From Anaerolineales bacterium (GTDB taxonomy: Bacteria; Chloroflexota; Anaerolineae; 4572-78; J111): a stretch of DNA of 64,000 bases. Position 1 is the first letter of the stretch. Each line of letters begins with the position of its first letter. Positions 1-8,546 of the stretch are shown here, in pieces. The position numbers and the translations under genes are program-made. A model generated the notes under the pieces. That model saw nothing but the letters and a program-made list of their open reading frames with translations. It did not search any database and was not told the DNA's origin. The stretch spans positions 62,001 through 126,000 of the forward strand of contig JABTUW010000008.1 of assembly GCA_015075185.1 (NCBI GenBank), read 5' to 3'.

Positions 1-55
1 TGAGCACTCATTTGCCGTCACCGATGGTGAGCCTTATATTTTGACCTCATTGTAA
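1..55 (+). CDS. map: Methionine aminopeptidase, C-terminal end (partial)
   Basis: The first codons of the window, read from base 2, encode the tail [17 protein letters not shown] and stop at TAA 53-55. This matches the end of type I methionine aminopeptidases, where a Glu-His-(Ser/Thr) metal-site segment is followed by AVT-(D/E)-x-(G/E)-P-x-ILT. The enzyme removes the initiator Met from new proteins. In spc operons map lies just before infA/rpmJ, which agrees with rpmJ starting 40 nt later. Only 17 residues are visible, so the call rests on this short match plus position. Confidence 0.75.
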   Translation, partial: EHSFAVTDGEPYILTSL

Positions 56-95
56 TAGAGCGGGGATTTGTACGGACCCGTTAAGGATGGTTATC

Positions 96-209
96 ATGAA
101 AGTAAGACCTTCAATTAAACGCAGATGTGACAATTGTAAAATTATTAAACGGCGGGGCGTTGTGCGGATTATTTGCACGAATCCTCGCCACAAGCAGCGC
201 CAAGGGTAA
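96..209 (+). CDS. rpmJ: 50S ribosomal protein L36
   Basis: A 37-residue basic protein beginning [15 protein letters not shown], the standard length and sequence of bacterial L36. It has the zinc-ribbon residues Cys11, Cys14, Cys27 and His32 (C-x2-C...C-x4-H), so this is the zinc-binding form. It is a late-assembly component of the large subunit. ATG 96 is preceded by AAGGATGG. It lies 40 nt after map with no infA between, and its stop is 11 nt before rpsM, so the two are co-transcribed. Confidence 0.96.
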   Translation: MKVRPSIKRRCDNCKIIKRRGVVRIICTNPRHKQRQG

Positions 210-220
210 GGAGAGGAAGT

Positions 221-601
221 ATGGCTCGTATTGCCGGTGTTGACCTGCCTCGCGAGAAAAGAGTTGAGGTTGGCCTGACTTACATTTATGGGGTTGGTTT
301 AGCAACCAGCCAGGAGATCCTCAGAAGTACGGGCATTAACCCGGATACACGGGTGAAGGACCTGGCCGAAGAGGAAGTAACACGCCTGCGCGAGATTATT
401 GACCGCGACTACGTAGTGGAAGGTGATTTGCGGCGTGAGATTGGCTTAAACATTAAGCGTTTGCAGGAGATTGGCTGCTATCGCGGGATGCGCCATCGCC
501 GGAACTTGCCGGTGCGAGGCCAGCGGACCCGGACCAATGCCCGGACCAAGCGAGGCGCTCGACGGACAGTGGCCGGTAAGAAGCGCGCCGCACGGAAGTA
601 A
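221..601 (+). CDS. rpsM: 30S ribosomal protein S13
   Basis: 126 residues beginning [20 protein letters not shown], the invariant S13 start, with a highly basic tail ([15 protein letters not shown] and a Lys/Arg-rich end) that contacts 16S rRNA and P-site tRNA. S13 sits in the head of the small subunit and bridges to the large subunit. The ATG at 221 is chosen over an in-frame upstream start at 173 because it matches the family N-terminus and follows AAGGAGAGGAAGT. It belongs to the rpmJ-rpsM-rpsK-rpsD-rpoA-rplQ run. Confidence 0.98.
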   Translation: MARIAGVDLPREKRVEVGLTYIYGVGLATSQEILRSTGINPDTRVKDLAEEEVTRLREIIDRDYVVEGDLRREIGLNIKRLQEIGCYRGMRHRRNLPVRGQRTRTNARTKRGARRTVAGKKRAARK

Positions 602-611
602 TGATATCCTT

Positions 612-646
612 GCTCCACTTGTTCTGGTTAGAAGGATAAGTGGAGC
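612..646 (+). promoter_or_regulatory. Hairpin in the rpsM-rpsK spacer
   Basis: A perfect 9-bp stem, GCTCCACTT (612-620) with AAGTGGAGC (638-646), encloses a 17-nt loop in the 74-nt gap before rpsK. No U-tract follows, so it is not an intrinsic terminator. It could be an mRNA processing or translational-control structure, but no function is known. Confidence 0.4.
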
Positions 647-675
647 AGATTTAGAACTCGGGAAGTGGAGATTTT

Positions 676-1077
676 ATGGCAAAACAAAAAGCTCGAACGG
701 TGCGGGCAACTACCAAAAAAGAAAAGAAAAATGTGAGTTATGGTCGGGCTTATATTTACGCGACCTTCAACAATACCATCGTGAGCATTACCGATCAGCA
801 AGGCAATGTTATCTCCTGGTCGAGTGGCGGAACGAGTGGGTTCAAAGGATCGCGCAAGAGTACGCCTTATGCCGCTCAATTGGCGGCCAAGAATGCCGCT
901 AAAGCAGCCCAAGAACACGGGATGCGCGAACTGGACGTGTTCATCAAAGGCCCAGGCCCAGGTCGTGAGGCGGCGATTCGCTCGCTGCAAGGGTCGGATA
1001 TGAAGCTACGCTCCATCACCGACAAAACGCCCATCCCTCACAACGGTTGCCGCCCGCCCAAGAAGCGCCGCGTCTAA
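676..1077 (+). CDS. rpsK: 30S ribosomal protein S11
   Basis: 133 residues. After a lysine-rich N-terminus comes the S11 core, with [19 protein letters not shown] and the conserved [20 protein letters not shown] and [13 protein letters not shown] segments. It ends in [18 protein letters not shown], the usual S11 C-terminus. S11 shapes the platform of the small subunit near the mRNA exit site. The start ATG follows GGGAAGTGGAG. It is in the same operon as rpsM (74-nt gap with a hairpin) and rpsD. Confidence 0.98.
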   Translation: MAKQKARTVRATTKKEKKNVSYGRAYIYATFNNTIVSITDQQGNVISWSSGGTSGFKGSRKSTPYAAQLAAKNAAKAAQEHGMRELDVFIKGPGPGREAAIRSLQGSDMKLRSITDKTPIPHNGCRPPKKRRV

Positions 1078-1170
1078 TACGAAGTTGCAAAGATTTGTAA
1101 GAGGGACGAAGGGTCGGCCAAGCCTGTAAACCTCTTCGATTTATTTTGAGTTTATCTTTAGGAGGATAAA

Positions 1171-1806
1171 TTGGCACGTTATATAGATTCAGTTTGTAGA
1201 TTATGCCGGGCCGAAGGGGAAAAACTATTCCTCAAAGGCGACCGGTGCTTTACGCCCAAGTGTTCGGTTGAGAAACGCACTTACCCCCCTGGAGTGCACG
1301 GGCGGCAAGGCCAGTTTCGCCGCAAGGAGTCAGACTACGGCAACCAGTTGCGCGAAAAGCAGAAAGTACGCCGGCTTTACGGCGTTTTTGAACGGCAGTT
1401 CCGCCGTTATTTCCAGGAAGCGCAACGCCAAAAAGGTTTGACCGGCGTTAACCTGCTGATTATTTTGGAAAGTCGGCTGGACAATGTGATCTATCGGCTA
1501 GGCTTAGCTGCCTCTCGGCCTCAAGCGCGGCAGCTTGTATCTCATGGCCATTTTGAAGTAAATGGCCGCAAAACCAATATTTCTTCGTTCATCGTGTCTG
1601 AAGGGGATGTGATTACCGTCCGAGAGAACAGCCGGAAGACGACTTATTTCAAGGATATAGCAAAAAGTGTAGATGAGGGACGCGTGCCGGGTTGGTTGAG
1701 CCTCAATCCAAGTGAGCTTTCCGGGCGGGTCGTCAGCAAACCTTCACGCGAACACATTGACGTCACCCTCAACGAACAACTGATCGTCGAATATTATAGC
1801 CGGTAA
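1171..1806 (+). CDS. rpsD: 30S ribosomal protein S4
   Basis: 211 residues with the S4 layout: N-terminal domain (to about residue 90), then an S4 RNA-binding fold in [20 protein letters not shown]. Cys9, Cys12, Cys26 and Cys31 form an intact zinc finger, so this is the C+ (zinc) form. The start is TTG 1171, placed 6 nt after a near-perfect AGGAGGATAA. S4 starts 30S assembly, and in many bacteria represses the alpha operon by binding its mRNA. The 93-nt gap upstream, with possible pairing of AAGAGG with CCTCTT, could serve such control, but this is untested. Confidence 0.98.
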   Translation: MARYIDSVCRLCRAEGEKLFLKGDRCFTPKCSVEKRTYPPGVHGRQGQFRRKESDYGNQLREKQKVRRLYGVFERQFRRYFQEAQRQKGLTGVNLLIILESRLDNVIYRLGLAASRPQARQLVSHGHFEVNGRKTNISSFIVSEGDVITVRENSRKTTYFKDIAKSVDEGRVPGWLSLNPSELSGRVVSKPSREHIDVTLNEQLIVEYYSR

Positions 1807-1912
1807 GCCAGCCAGTTTGGTTCGGTTTGGCAGTGTTGGCAGCGGTCAACGATTAGCGGTTCGTGATGAGATGAGAGATTTATTGGACAGACGTAGTTTG
1901 GAGGGTGTTCCA

Positions 1913-2896
1913 TTGGCTGATATGAATTTGGTCTTACCCAAAATAGAAACCGAGGCTAGTACTCGAAGTTATGGTCGTTTTAGTATCGGTCCGCTGGAAA
2001 GTGGATACGGTATTACTTTGGGCAATGCACTGCGGCGTGTATTGCTTTCATCTTTAACCGGGGCAGCAGTGACTTCCATCCGTGTGAGCGGGGTGCATCA
2101 TGAGTTTTCTGATATTCCTCATGTGCGCGAAGATATGACCGCCCTGATTTTGAATGTCAAACAACTCCGGCTCAAGCTGCATCAGAATGAGTCGGCACGC
2201 CTGCGGGTCGAGGTCAAGGGTGAAGGGGTGATTACCGCCGGGGACATCGAGTCTCCTCCCCACGTGGATATCATCAACCCTGACCTGCACCTGCTGACGG
2301 CTGACTCCTCAGAGGCAGAGCTGGATATGGAGTTGGTCGTGCAAATGGGCCGGGGCTATTCCCCGGCTGAGGAGCGTGGCAAACTGCCAATCGGCGAGAT
2401 TCCCGTTGACGCTATTTTTAGCCCTATTCGTAAAGCTAATTTCGTGGTCGAGCGGGCGCGGATTGGTCAGGCCACCGATTATGACAAACTGCTCCTGGAA
2501 ATCACCACCGACGGCACGATTACTCCCCACGATGCGCTCAGTTCGGCCGCCAAGATTTTGGTGCAGCATTTCTCGCTCGTGGCCGGGGTCACTGAGGTAG
2601 AGGCGCCGGCTGAGGTGGAAATCTCAGGCGGGATTCCGAGCAAGATTTATGAGACGCCCATCGAAGAGTTGGAATTGACGGTGCGCGCTTATAACTGCCT
2701 CAAACGGGCCGGGATTACGCAGGTGGGTGAAATTCTGGAAAAACTGAAGAAGGGCCAGGACGAAATTCTGGCAATCCGCAACTTTGGGCAAAAGTCCCTT
2801 GACGAGTTGATGGAGCGCCTGGAAGAAAAGGGTTTTTTGAGCGTCCTGGCCGATGATGGGGGGGATTCCTCCCAGGTTCCTGTTAAAGATTTTTAA
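1913..2896 (+). CDS. rpoA: DNA-directed RNA polymerase subunit alpha
   Basis: 327 residues from TTG 1913. The N-terminal dimerisation domain includes the signature GYGITLGNALRRVLLSS. The C-terminal domain (about residues 245-315) has the helix-hairpin-helix core with NCLKRAGI and RNFGQKSLDEL, which binds UP elements and activators. The start is chosen because GGAGGG (1900-1905) lies 7 nt before TTG 1913 and the product then begins ADMNLVLPKI as in relatives. An open frame continues back to a TTG at 1817, but that extension has no ribosome site and no family match. It is placed between rpsD and rplQ as in most bacteria. Confidence 0.96.
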   Translation: MADMNLVLPKIETEASTRSYGRFSIGPLESGYGITLGNALRRVLLSSLTGAAVTSIRVSGVHHEFSDIPHVREDMTALILNVKQLRLKLHQNESARLRVEVKGEGVITAGDIESPPHVDIINPDLHLLTADSSEAELDMELVVQMGRGYSPAEERGKLPIGEIPVDAIFSPIRKANFVVERARIGQATDYDKLLLEITTDGTITPHDALSSAAKILVQHFSLVAGVTEVEAPAEVEISGGIPSKIYETPIEELELTVRAYNCLKRAGITQVGEILEKLKKGQDEILAIRNFGQKSLDELMERLEEKGFLSVLADDGGDSSQVPVKDF

Positions 2897-2938
2897 TTGC
2901 AGGCTCGCTTTTGCGGCTGGTGCTGAGGAGAGATAATT

Positions 2939-3298
2939 ATGCGACACAATGTGATGGGGCGAAAGCTGAGCCGCTCGACGAATCATCGTAAGGCGCTCTT
3001 TCGCAACTTGGCAACAGAGTTGTTTAGACACGATCGGATCACTACTACTGAAGCCAAGGCTAAAAGCATTCAGCCCATTGCTGAAAAGTTGATTACCCTG
3101 GCCAAGCGAGGTGATTTACATGCGCGCCGTCTGGCTGCCCGTGAGGTAACTGACCCGGTAGTGCTGCAAAGGCTTTTTGGCGAAATCGGGCCGCGGGTGC
3201 AAAATCGCGCGGGCGGTTATGTGCGGATTTATAAGCTGGGACCGCGCCACGGCGATGCTGCACCGATGGCTCTGATTGAATTGGTGGATAAAGCCTAA
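2939..3298 (+). CDS. rplQ: 50S ribosomal protein L17
   Basis: 119 residues beginning [20 protein letters not shown] and containing [19 protein letters not shown], both diagnostic for bacterial L17. L17 sits near the exit of the polypeptide tunnel. ATG 2939 follows GAGGAGAGATA. The 42-nt gap from rpoA and the 14-nt gap to truA point to one transcript. Confidence 0.98.
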   Translation: MRHNVMGRKLSRSTNHRKALFRNLATELFRHDRITTTEAKAKSIQPIAEKLITLAKRGDLHARRLAAREVTDPVVLQRLFGEIGPRVQNRAGGYVRIYKLGPRHGDAAPMALIELVDKA

Positions 3299-3312
3299 CT
3301 TTTGAGCTACCT

Positions 3313-4065
3313 GTGATCGGTGAGCGCCGCTATCGGGCTATCGTCGAGTATGATGGCACTGACTTCCTGGGGTTTCAAATCCAGGCCCGGGGGCGAACCG
3401 TACAGGGAGAAATTGAAAAGTCGCTTCAGCGGGTCACCCAGGCGGCTATTCGGATAGAGGGAGCGGGCCGGACCGATACGGGAGTTCACGCGATAGGGCA
3501 AGTGATTGCTTTTAATGCTATTTGGCAGCATTCGCTGGCAGAACTGCACCGGGCGCTTAATGCGACCTTACCAGACGACATCGTCGTCAGTGACTTAAAA
3601 ATTGTAGATTTAACCTTTCACCCCCGGTTTAGTGCCTTGAGCCGGTCTTATAGTTACACGATCGTGAACCAACCGTGGGCGAGTGTGTTGCGGCGGCGGT
3701 ATGCTTACCACGTCAGGAAGCCCCTGGACGTGGGGGCGATGAATGAGGCCAGCCAATATCTGATCGGTTCTCACGACTTTGCCTCATTTGGTAAGCCTCC
3801 GTATGGTGATAATACGGTCCGGGAGGTTAGCCGGGCGGAATGGTCTGCAAACGGTGGTTTGCTGACTTTTGAAATAACGGCTAATGCTTTTCTGTATCGT
3901 ATGGTCAGAACAATCGTTGGAACCCTGGTTCAGGTGGGTTTAGGGCAATTGGCCGCCAACGAGATTAAACCTATTCTAGAAGCGCGAGATTTAACGCGCT
4001 CGGCCCCACCGGCGCCGCCTCATGGTTTATGCCTGGTGCGGGTAACTTACCCGGCTGAAGCCTAA
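3313..4065 (+). CDS. truA: tRNA pseudouridine(38-40) synthase TruA
   Basis: 250 residues from GTG 3313. TruA converts U38-U40 of many tRNA anticodon arms to pseudouridine. The N-terminal RYRAIVEYDGTDFLGFQ motif and the catalytic segment GRTDTGVHA, whose Asp is the nucleophile, are intact. The second half has FHPRFSALSRSYSYTI and FLYRMVRTIVGTLV as in the family. Length is normal. Its place between rplQ and rplM-rpsI is conserved in many Firmicutes and Chloroflexota, so it is co-expressed with ribosomal proteins. Confidence 0.96.
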   Translation: MIGERRYRAIVEYDGTDFLGFQIQARGRTVQGEIEKSLQRVTQAAIRIEGAGRTDTGVHAIGQVIAFNAIWQHSLAELHRALNATLPDDIVVSDLKIVDLTFHPRFSALSRSYSYTIVNQPWASVLRRRYAYHVRKPLDVGAMNEASQYLIGSHDFASFGKPPYGDNTVREVSRAEWSANGGLLTFEITANAFLYRMVRTIVGTLVQVGLGQLAANEIKPILEARDLTRSAPPAPPHGLCLVRVTYPAEA

Positions 4066-4094
4066 GGGGTCAACTTTAGAGGAGTTATACAACG

Positions 4095-4523
4095 GTGAAA
4101 ACGATAAGCGCCAAAGAAGCAGAGATTCAGAGAGATTGGTATGTTATTGATGCTCAGGGACAAACCCTGGGCCGTCTAGCAACTCGTACGGCAGCCGTCT
4201 TGCGGGGCAAGCACAAGCCTCTTTACACACCGCATGTGGATTGTGGTGATTATGTCATCATTGTTAATGCGGAGAAAGTGCACGTGACGGGGCAGAAGAT
4301 GAGTCAAAAGAAATATTATCGCCATTCCGGCTACCCTGGTGGTCTTAAGGAAGTTAGCTTGCGCGACCAGTTGCAGAAATTCCCAGAGCGGGTGTTGGAG
4401 AGCGCGGTGCGGGGCATGCTGCCCAAAAATCGGTTGGGTCGGCGCATGTTCAAAAAACTAAAAGTTTACCCAGGCCCCGATCATCCCCATCAGGCGCAGC
4501 AGCCCAAACCGATGGAATTTTAA
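4095..4523 (+). CDS. rplM: 50S ribosomal protein L13
   Basis: 142 residues from GTG 4095, preceded by AGAGGAG. L13 is an early-assembly large-subunit protein. Family hallmarks are [35 protein letters not shown], and the signature [20 protein letters not shown] with [13 protein letters not shown] close to the end. It is paired with rpsI 34 nt downstream, the universal rplM-rpsI couple. Confidence 0.98.
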   Translation: MKTISAKEAEIQRDWYVIDAQGQTLGRLATRTAAVLRGKHKPLYTPHVDCGDYVIIVNAEKVHVTGQKMSQKKYYRHSGYPGGLKEVSLRDQLQKFPERVLESAVRGMLPKNRLGRRMFKKLKVYPGPDHPHQAQQPKPMEF

Positions 4524-4557
4524 TCGTTAAGTTGTCATTAGAGGAAGAGAAATAACT

Positions 4558-4956
4558 ATGGCAGATACCCAATATTACGAAGGTCTTGGCCGGCGAAAAA
4601 CAGCGACCGCCCGCGTTCGCTTGCATACCGGCGGCAGTGGTAATTTTACTGTTAACGACAAGCCTATTCAGGATTATTTTACCCGTGATACCGATCAATT
4701 TCATATCAATGAAGCGCTTAAAGTGACGGGTACGGATGGCCGCTTTAACGTGACGGTAAAGGTTGTTGGCGGCGGGGTGACCGGACAGGCAGGTGCGGTG
4801 AGGTTGGGTATTGCCCGCGCCCTGCTCAAAGCCGATCCGGACTATCGTAAAGTTTTACGCGAACATGGCATGTTGACCCGCGATCCCCGAGCCAAAGAGC
4901 GTAAGAAACCCGGCCTCAAACGGGCCAGAAAAGCACCGCAGTACACCAAGCGCTAA
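4558..4956 (+). CDS. rpsI: 30S ribosomal protein S9
   Basis: 132 residues ending in the invariant QYTKR tail, whose last residues reach the P-site tRNA. The conserved [12 protein letters not shown] near the start and [19 protein letters not shown] in the middle identify S9. ATG 4558 follows AGAGGAAGAGA. It is the last gene of the ribosomal run, and an intrinsic terminator begins 31 nt after the stop. Confidence 0.98.
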   Translation: MADTQYYEGLGRRKTATARVRLHTGGSGNFTVNDKPIQDYFTRDTDQFHINEALKVTGTDGRFNVTVKVVGGGVTGQAGAVRLGIARALLKADPDYRKVLREHGMLTRDPRAKERKKPGLKRARKAPQYTKR

Positions 4957-4987
4957 ATTGTTGCGTTTTGAATTGAAAGTTAGACAC

Positions 4988-5027
4988 AGAGATACCCTCT
5001 TTGAATGAGGGGGTATCTCTTTTTATT
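4988..5027 (+). terminator. Rho-independent terminator of the ribosomal operon
   Basis: A roughly 12-bp stem, AGAGATACCCTC with GGGGGTATCTCT, is closed by a short loop and followed by TTTTTATTT. It ends the map-to-rpsI transcription unit and lies just before the 3' end of the convergent gene at 5069-5938. Confidence 0.9.
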
Positions 5028-5068
5028 TAGAATCCGGGCCAGATTATCTACCCCACGAGAAAGAGGGT

Positions 5069-5938
5069 CTAGCGCCAATAGAGGATCGCTATGACTACGA
5101 GCGTAAATAGGGCAATGCTGATTTGCAGAGGCCGGTCAAAAAGTAAAACTTCATCAGGAGCACCGCCGTTGCCCTGCACATGGATAACGTACAAATAGCG
5201 GAAAATGCCGTAAAGTACAAACGGGATGGTCAGCATCATGAGGTGATTATCCGGTAGATTGGGCGCTGAAAAGGTGTAAAAGGCATAGGTCATTACCGTG
5301 CCGGCGGTGACAATAGCCATCATTTCATCTAGAAAAGCCAAGTTATACTCATTGAGAATAGCCCGGGTGTTCACTGCGTGATCTTTGAGCAGGGCCAGTT
5401 CCTGGCGCCTTTTGCCCAGGATCAAAAAAAGGGCCAGCAGGACAGTGAAGACATACAACCAGGGTGAGAATCGCTCGGCCTGCACCAAAACGACTCCGGC
5501 CGCAACCCGCAAAACAAATCCGCCGGCTACGGTCAAGACATCCACAATGACGATATTCTTCAATATGAGAGAGTAGGCAATTTGTAACAGCCAATAGCCG
5601 GTAACAATTACCCCGAACATAATGTCGAGCCAAAAACTTAAGGACAAACACATAATTGATAATACGACAGCCGCGATCAGGGCGATCCGATATGGCACTC
5701 GCCCGGAGGCAATGGGCCGATTTTTTTTGGTTGGGTGTTGTCGGTCCTTTTCTATATCAACCAGATCGTTGATGATATAGACCGTGCCCGAGAGCAAACA
5801 GAGCAGGATAAACCCATACAGAGTTTTGAGCAGCGGTTCGGGTTGAAATAATTTAATATCAAAAATCAGAGCAGCAAAGATAAAACCGTTTTTAGTCCAT
5901 TGTTTGGGACGCAATGATTTGAGGATACCCGTAATCAA
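5069..5938 (-). CDS. UbiA-family prenyl-phosphate phosphoribosyltransferase (DPPR synthase-like)
   Basis: 289 residues, mostly membrane helices. It opens with SLRPKQWTKNGFIFAALIF, typical of the decaprenyl-phosphate phosphoribosyltransferase branch of UbiA enzymes. The first Asp-rich motif is NDLVDIEKDRQHPTKKNRP (N-D-x2-D-x3-D), which binds Mg2+ and diphosphate. In actinobacteria this enzyme joins PRPP to decaprenyl phosphate on the way to decaprenyl-phosphoryl-arabinose for wall arabinan. No epimerase genes are nearby, so the product here is inferred. Some relatives transfer other groups. It converges on the ribosomal operon. Confidence 0.82.
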   Translation of the reverse strand: MITGILKSLRPKQWTKNGFIFAALIFDIKLFQPEPLLKTLYGFILLCLLSGTVYIINDLVDIEKDRQHPTKKNRPIASGRVPYRIALIAAVVLSIMCLSLSFWLDIMFGVIVTGYWLLQIAYSLILKNIVIVDVLTVAGGFVLRVAAGVVLVQAERFSPWLYVFTVLLALFLILGKRRQELALLKDHAVNTRAILNEYNLAFLDEMMAIVTAGTVMTYAFYTFSAPNLPDNHLMMLTIPFVLYGIFRYLYVIHVQGNGGAPDEVLLFDRPLQISIALFTLVVIAILYWR

Positions 5939-6059
5939 CTTGTTTCTCCAAAGAAAAATTAATTAAAGGACATGATATTTGAGTAGAGAAGCTTTGGCAA
6001 AATAGAACAAAAATAATATCTCCTTTTAGGGAGCCTTACGGGTTGCAGTTTGCTAACAA

Positions 6060-6881
6060 ATGTGCTACGCTTACGGGGGTATGGGAACGTCAAGAATTCG
6101 CCTGGACGTTTTGCTGATTGAAAGAGGGGTGGTCGAGAGCCGAAATCGAGCTCAGGCGCTGATCATGGCCGGGAAGGTTCGAGTTGATGGCCAGGTGATG
6201 ACTAAACCGGGCGTTCAGGTACCGGGTGAGGCTGCCATCACCGTTGAACAAGACCTGCCTTATGTGAGCCGGGGTGGGTTAAAATTAGCAGTAGCCCTGA
6301 CTGAATTACAAATTGATCCTGCCCATGCTATCTGTGCCGACGTTGGCGCTTCCACCGGCGGCTTTACTGATGTTTTGCTGCAACGGGGGGCAGGCCGGGT
6401 TTATGCGATTGATGTGGGCTATGGCCAACTCGATTGGAAATTACGCCAGGATGAGCGAGTTGTGGTCATGGAGCGGACAAACGCCCGTTACCTTGAGGTG
6501 CTGCCAGAGCCGGTCAACTTGGTCACTATTGATGCATCTTTTATCTCTTTGAAGCTAATTTTACCGGTTGTAAAAAAATGGTTGGCGACTCCCGGCCTGG
6601 TGGTCGCTTTAATTAAACCCCAGTTTGAGGCGGGCCGGAGCCAGGTGGGCAAGGGTGGGGTAGTACGTGATAGGATGATCCATAAACAAGTCTTGGCAAA
6701 TATGGCCGAATTTGCCAGCGTCACTGGCTTTAAGGTATTGGGCATTGCCCTCTCGCCCCTTACCGGCCCGGCGGGCAACCATGAGTTTTTCCTCTGTTTG
6801 GGTTGGCAAACGGCGCAGCCACCTGTTGAGATTGCGGCCGCGATTGAAGCTTGTTTAGCGAAGTTAGAGCCAGTTCCATAG
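6060..6881 (+). CDS. tlyA: TlyA family rRNA 2'-O-methyltransferase / S4-domain protein
   Basis: 273 residues (266 if ATG 6081 is the start; neither start has a well-spaced ribosome site, and 6081 fits the family N-terminus better). An S4 RNA-binding domain (RLDVLLIERGVVESRNRAQ...) is followed by an FtsJ-like Rossmann methyltransferase with the SAM motif ADVGASTGGFTDVLLQRGA and the K-D-K/E-type residues in IDASFIS and ALIKPQFEAG. TlyA methylates 16S and 23S rRNA ribose in mycobacteria and affects capreomycin sensitivity. It was also misannotated as a hemolysin. It is separated by 121 nt from the divergent UbiA gene. Confidence 0.9.
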   Translation: MCYAYGGMGTSRIRLDVLLIERGVVESRNRAQALIMAGKVRVDGQVMTKPGVQVPGEAAITVEQDLPYVSRGGLKLAVALTELQIDPAHAICADVGASTGGFTDVLLQRGAGRVYAIDVGYGQLDWKLRQDERVVVMERTNARYLEVLPEPVNLVTIDASFISLKLILPVVKKWLATPGLVVALIKPQFEAGRSQVGKGGVVRDRMIHKQVLANMAEFASVTGFKVLGIALSPLTGPAGNHEFFLCLGWQTAQPPVEIAAAIEACLAKLEPVP

Positions 6882-6910
6882 CTGCCAGCTTTAGCCAGAT
6901 TTCCCAGACA

Positions 6911-6940
6911 TAGACAAATCCCCTTAACTTGTGCTATAAT
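6911..6940 (+). promoter_or_regulatory. Sigma-70-type promoter before the GAF histidine kinase
   Basis: TAGACA (6911-6916), an 18-nt spacer, then TATAAT (6935-6940) with an extended -10 TGC immediately before it. It lies about 70 nt upstream of the kinase start. Confidence 0.65.
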
Positions 6941-7008
6941 GCCAAAGGGGTTAGTTTACTTCTCTGCCAGAGGTAATTTATACTTTCTGTACCTATTTCC
7001 GGTGAAAA

Positions 7009-8463
7009 ATGCTTAAATACCTGGGTAATCCGCAAGGAGAGTCGAACTCTAACGAGCAGCCAGAGCCGAGTTCTTGGTCGGAAGAAAGTAATGATTTAGC
7101 TACTGAGACGCCTAACGACGATCATTCTCAGTCGGAGGAATCGCTGCCAAATTGGGAGCCAGCGATGGAACCGGACAACGAACTCGACCGGGCGACTATG
7201 TTGGGGCAAAAGATTGAAGGGTTAGAACGGCGCATTGGCTACTTGGAGCGAATCGTCAAAGTCAGCCAGATTTTGAATTCTACCCTGAGTCTTGAGCCTC
7301 TTTTACAGATTATCATTCAAGCGGCCACCGAACTGACCAACACCGAAGCCTGTTCGATTATGTTAATTGATAAGCGCACGGGTGAATTGCGTTTTGCCGA
7401 GGCGACCGGGGGTGCGAGTGAGGCGTTAAAAAAAGTTTCAGTCCCGTTGGATAATAGCATTGGCGGTTGGGTGGTGCGGAAAGATAGACCACTGTTAATT
7501 CGCGATGCCAGAAATGATCCGCGCTGGCATCGCGGCGTGGATGACACGACCGATTTTGAAACACATTCTATCCTGGGGGTGCCCCTAAAGGTCCGGGATG
7601 AGGTGATTGGCGTTTTGGAAGTCGTCAATAAAAAATCAGAAAATGGCTTTAATCAGGATGATATCCAAATTGCCACCACTTTGAGCGCCCAGGCAGCTAT
7701 TGCCATCGAAAATGCCCGGCTGCTCGATGAATTACAGCAAGCCTACCGGGATTTGTCGCAACTGGATCAAATTAAAGGGGATTTTGTCAGTATTGCCTCT
7801 CATGAGCTGAGAACGCCTTTGGCCGTTATTCTGGGTTATGCCAGTTTTTTGCGGGATAATGTAACCGGGCAAGCCAGTGAGCAGCTTGAGATTGTTTTGA
7901 GCAGCGCCATGCGGCTTCGGTCGTTAATTGATGATATGGTTAACCTGCGCCACATTCAAACCAATGAAGTCCAACTTGACCGCAGTATGTTTTCCTTGCG
8001 CCAATTGGTATTGGACGTAACCCAGGAATTCTCCCAATTGGTCACGGGAAAACAGCAGATTTTAACTACTAAATTTAATCCCAATGATAGCCCATTAAAT
8101 ATTGATGCCGACCGCCAAAAAATATATCTTATCTTGGCAAACTTGATTTCTAATTCTATCAAATTTACTGCCGAAGGCGGCCGGATTCACCTTAATGTGG
8201 AATTAAAGGGTTACAAATATTGGATCAATGTCATTGATACCGGCATCGGGATTCCTAAATCAGAATACGACCGCATCTTTGACCAATTTTATCAAGTAGA
8301 ACCTTCGCTGACTCGCAAGTATCAGGGCATGGGGCTGGGATTATCTATTGCCAAAGGTATGGTTGAGGTGCATAAAGGCCGGATTTGGGTGGACAGCGTG
8401 GTCGGCAAGGGCAGTAATTTTACAGTTGTATTACCCAGTGCCCCTGATGTTGAAGTGTTGTGA
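7009..8463 (+). CDS. GAF-domain sensor histidine kinase
   Basis: 484 residues, no membrane segment, so a cytoplasmic sensor. The order is an acidic low-complexity N-terminus (1-60), a short coiled coil (about 65-90), a GAF domain (about 95-245), HisKA with the H-box SIASHELRTPLAV (phospho-acceptor His265), and HATPase_c with DTGIGIP and GMGLGLSIAKGM (G1/G2 boxes). GAF domains bind small ligands, cofactors or chromophores. The ligand here cannot be told. No response regulator is adjacent, so its partner is elsewhere. It has its own promoter with an extended -10. Confidence 0.92.
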   Translation: MLKYLGNPQGESNSNEQPEPSSWSEESNDLATETPNDDHSQSEESLPNWEPAMEPDNELDRATMLGQKIEGLERRIGYLERIVKVSQILNSTLSLEPLLQIIIQAATELTNTEACSIMLIDKRTGELRFAEATGGASEALKKVSVPLDNSIGGWVVRKDRPLLIRDARNDPRWHRGVDDTTDFETHSILGVPLKVRDEVIGVLEVVNKKSENGFNQDDIQIATTLSAQAAIAIENARLLDELQQAYRDLSQLDQIKGDFVSIASHELRTPLAVILGYASFLRDNVTGQASEQLEIVLSSAMRLRSLIDDMVNLRHIQTNEVQLDRSMFSLRQLVLDVTQEFSQLVTGKQQILTTKFNPNDSPLNIDADRQKIYLILANLISNSIKFTAEGGRIHLNVELKGYKYWINVIDTGIGIPKSEYDRIFDQFYQVEPSLTRKYQGMGLGLSIAKGMVEVHKGRIWVDSVVGKGSNFTVVLPSAPDVEVL

Positions 8464-8546
8464 TGAATTTTTTGCATCAAAGCTCTCAGAATCTCGTTCT
8501 ACACCCTAATTTAACTTAAAACAATACCTTACCGGAGTACATCGGA

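Noticed and set aside
173-220. N-terminal extension of rpsM
   Set aside because: The in-frame start at 173 lies inside rpmJ and adds non-family residues; ATG 221 has the ribosome site and the standard [10 protein letters not shown] start.
1817-1912. N-terminal extension of rpoA
   Set aside because: The open frame has no ribosome site and no similarity to alpha subunits; GGAGGG before TTG 1913 fits.
4988-5027. Riboswitch or attenuator after rpsI
   Set aside because: The structure is a simple stem with a T-run at the end of an operon, so it is a terminator.
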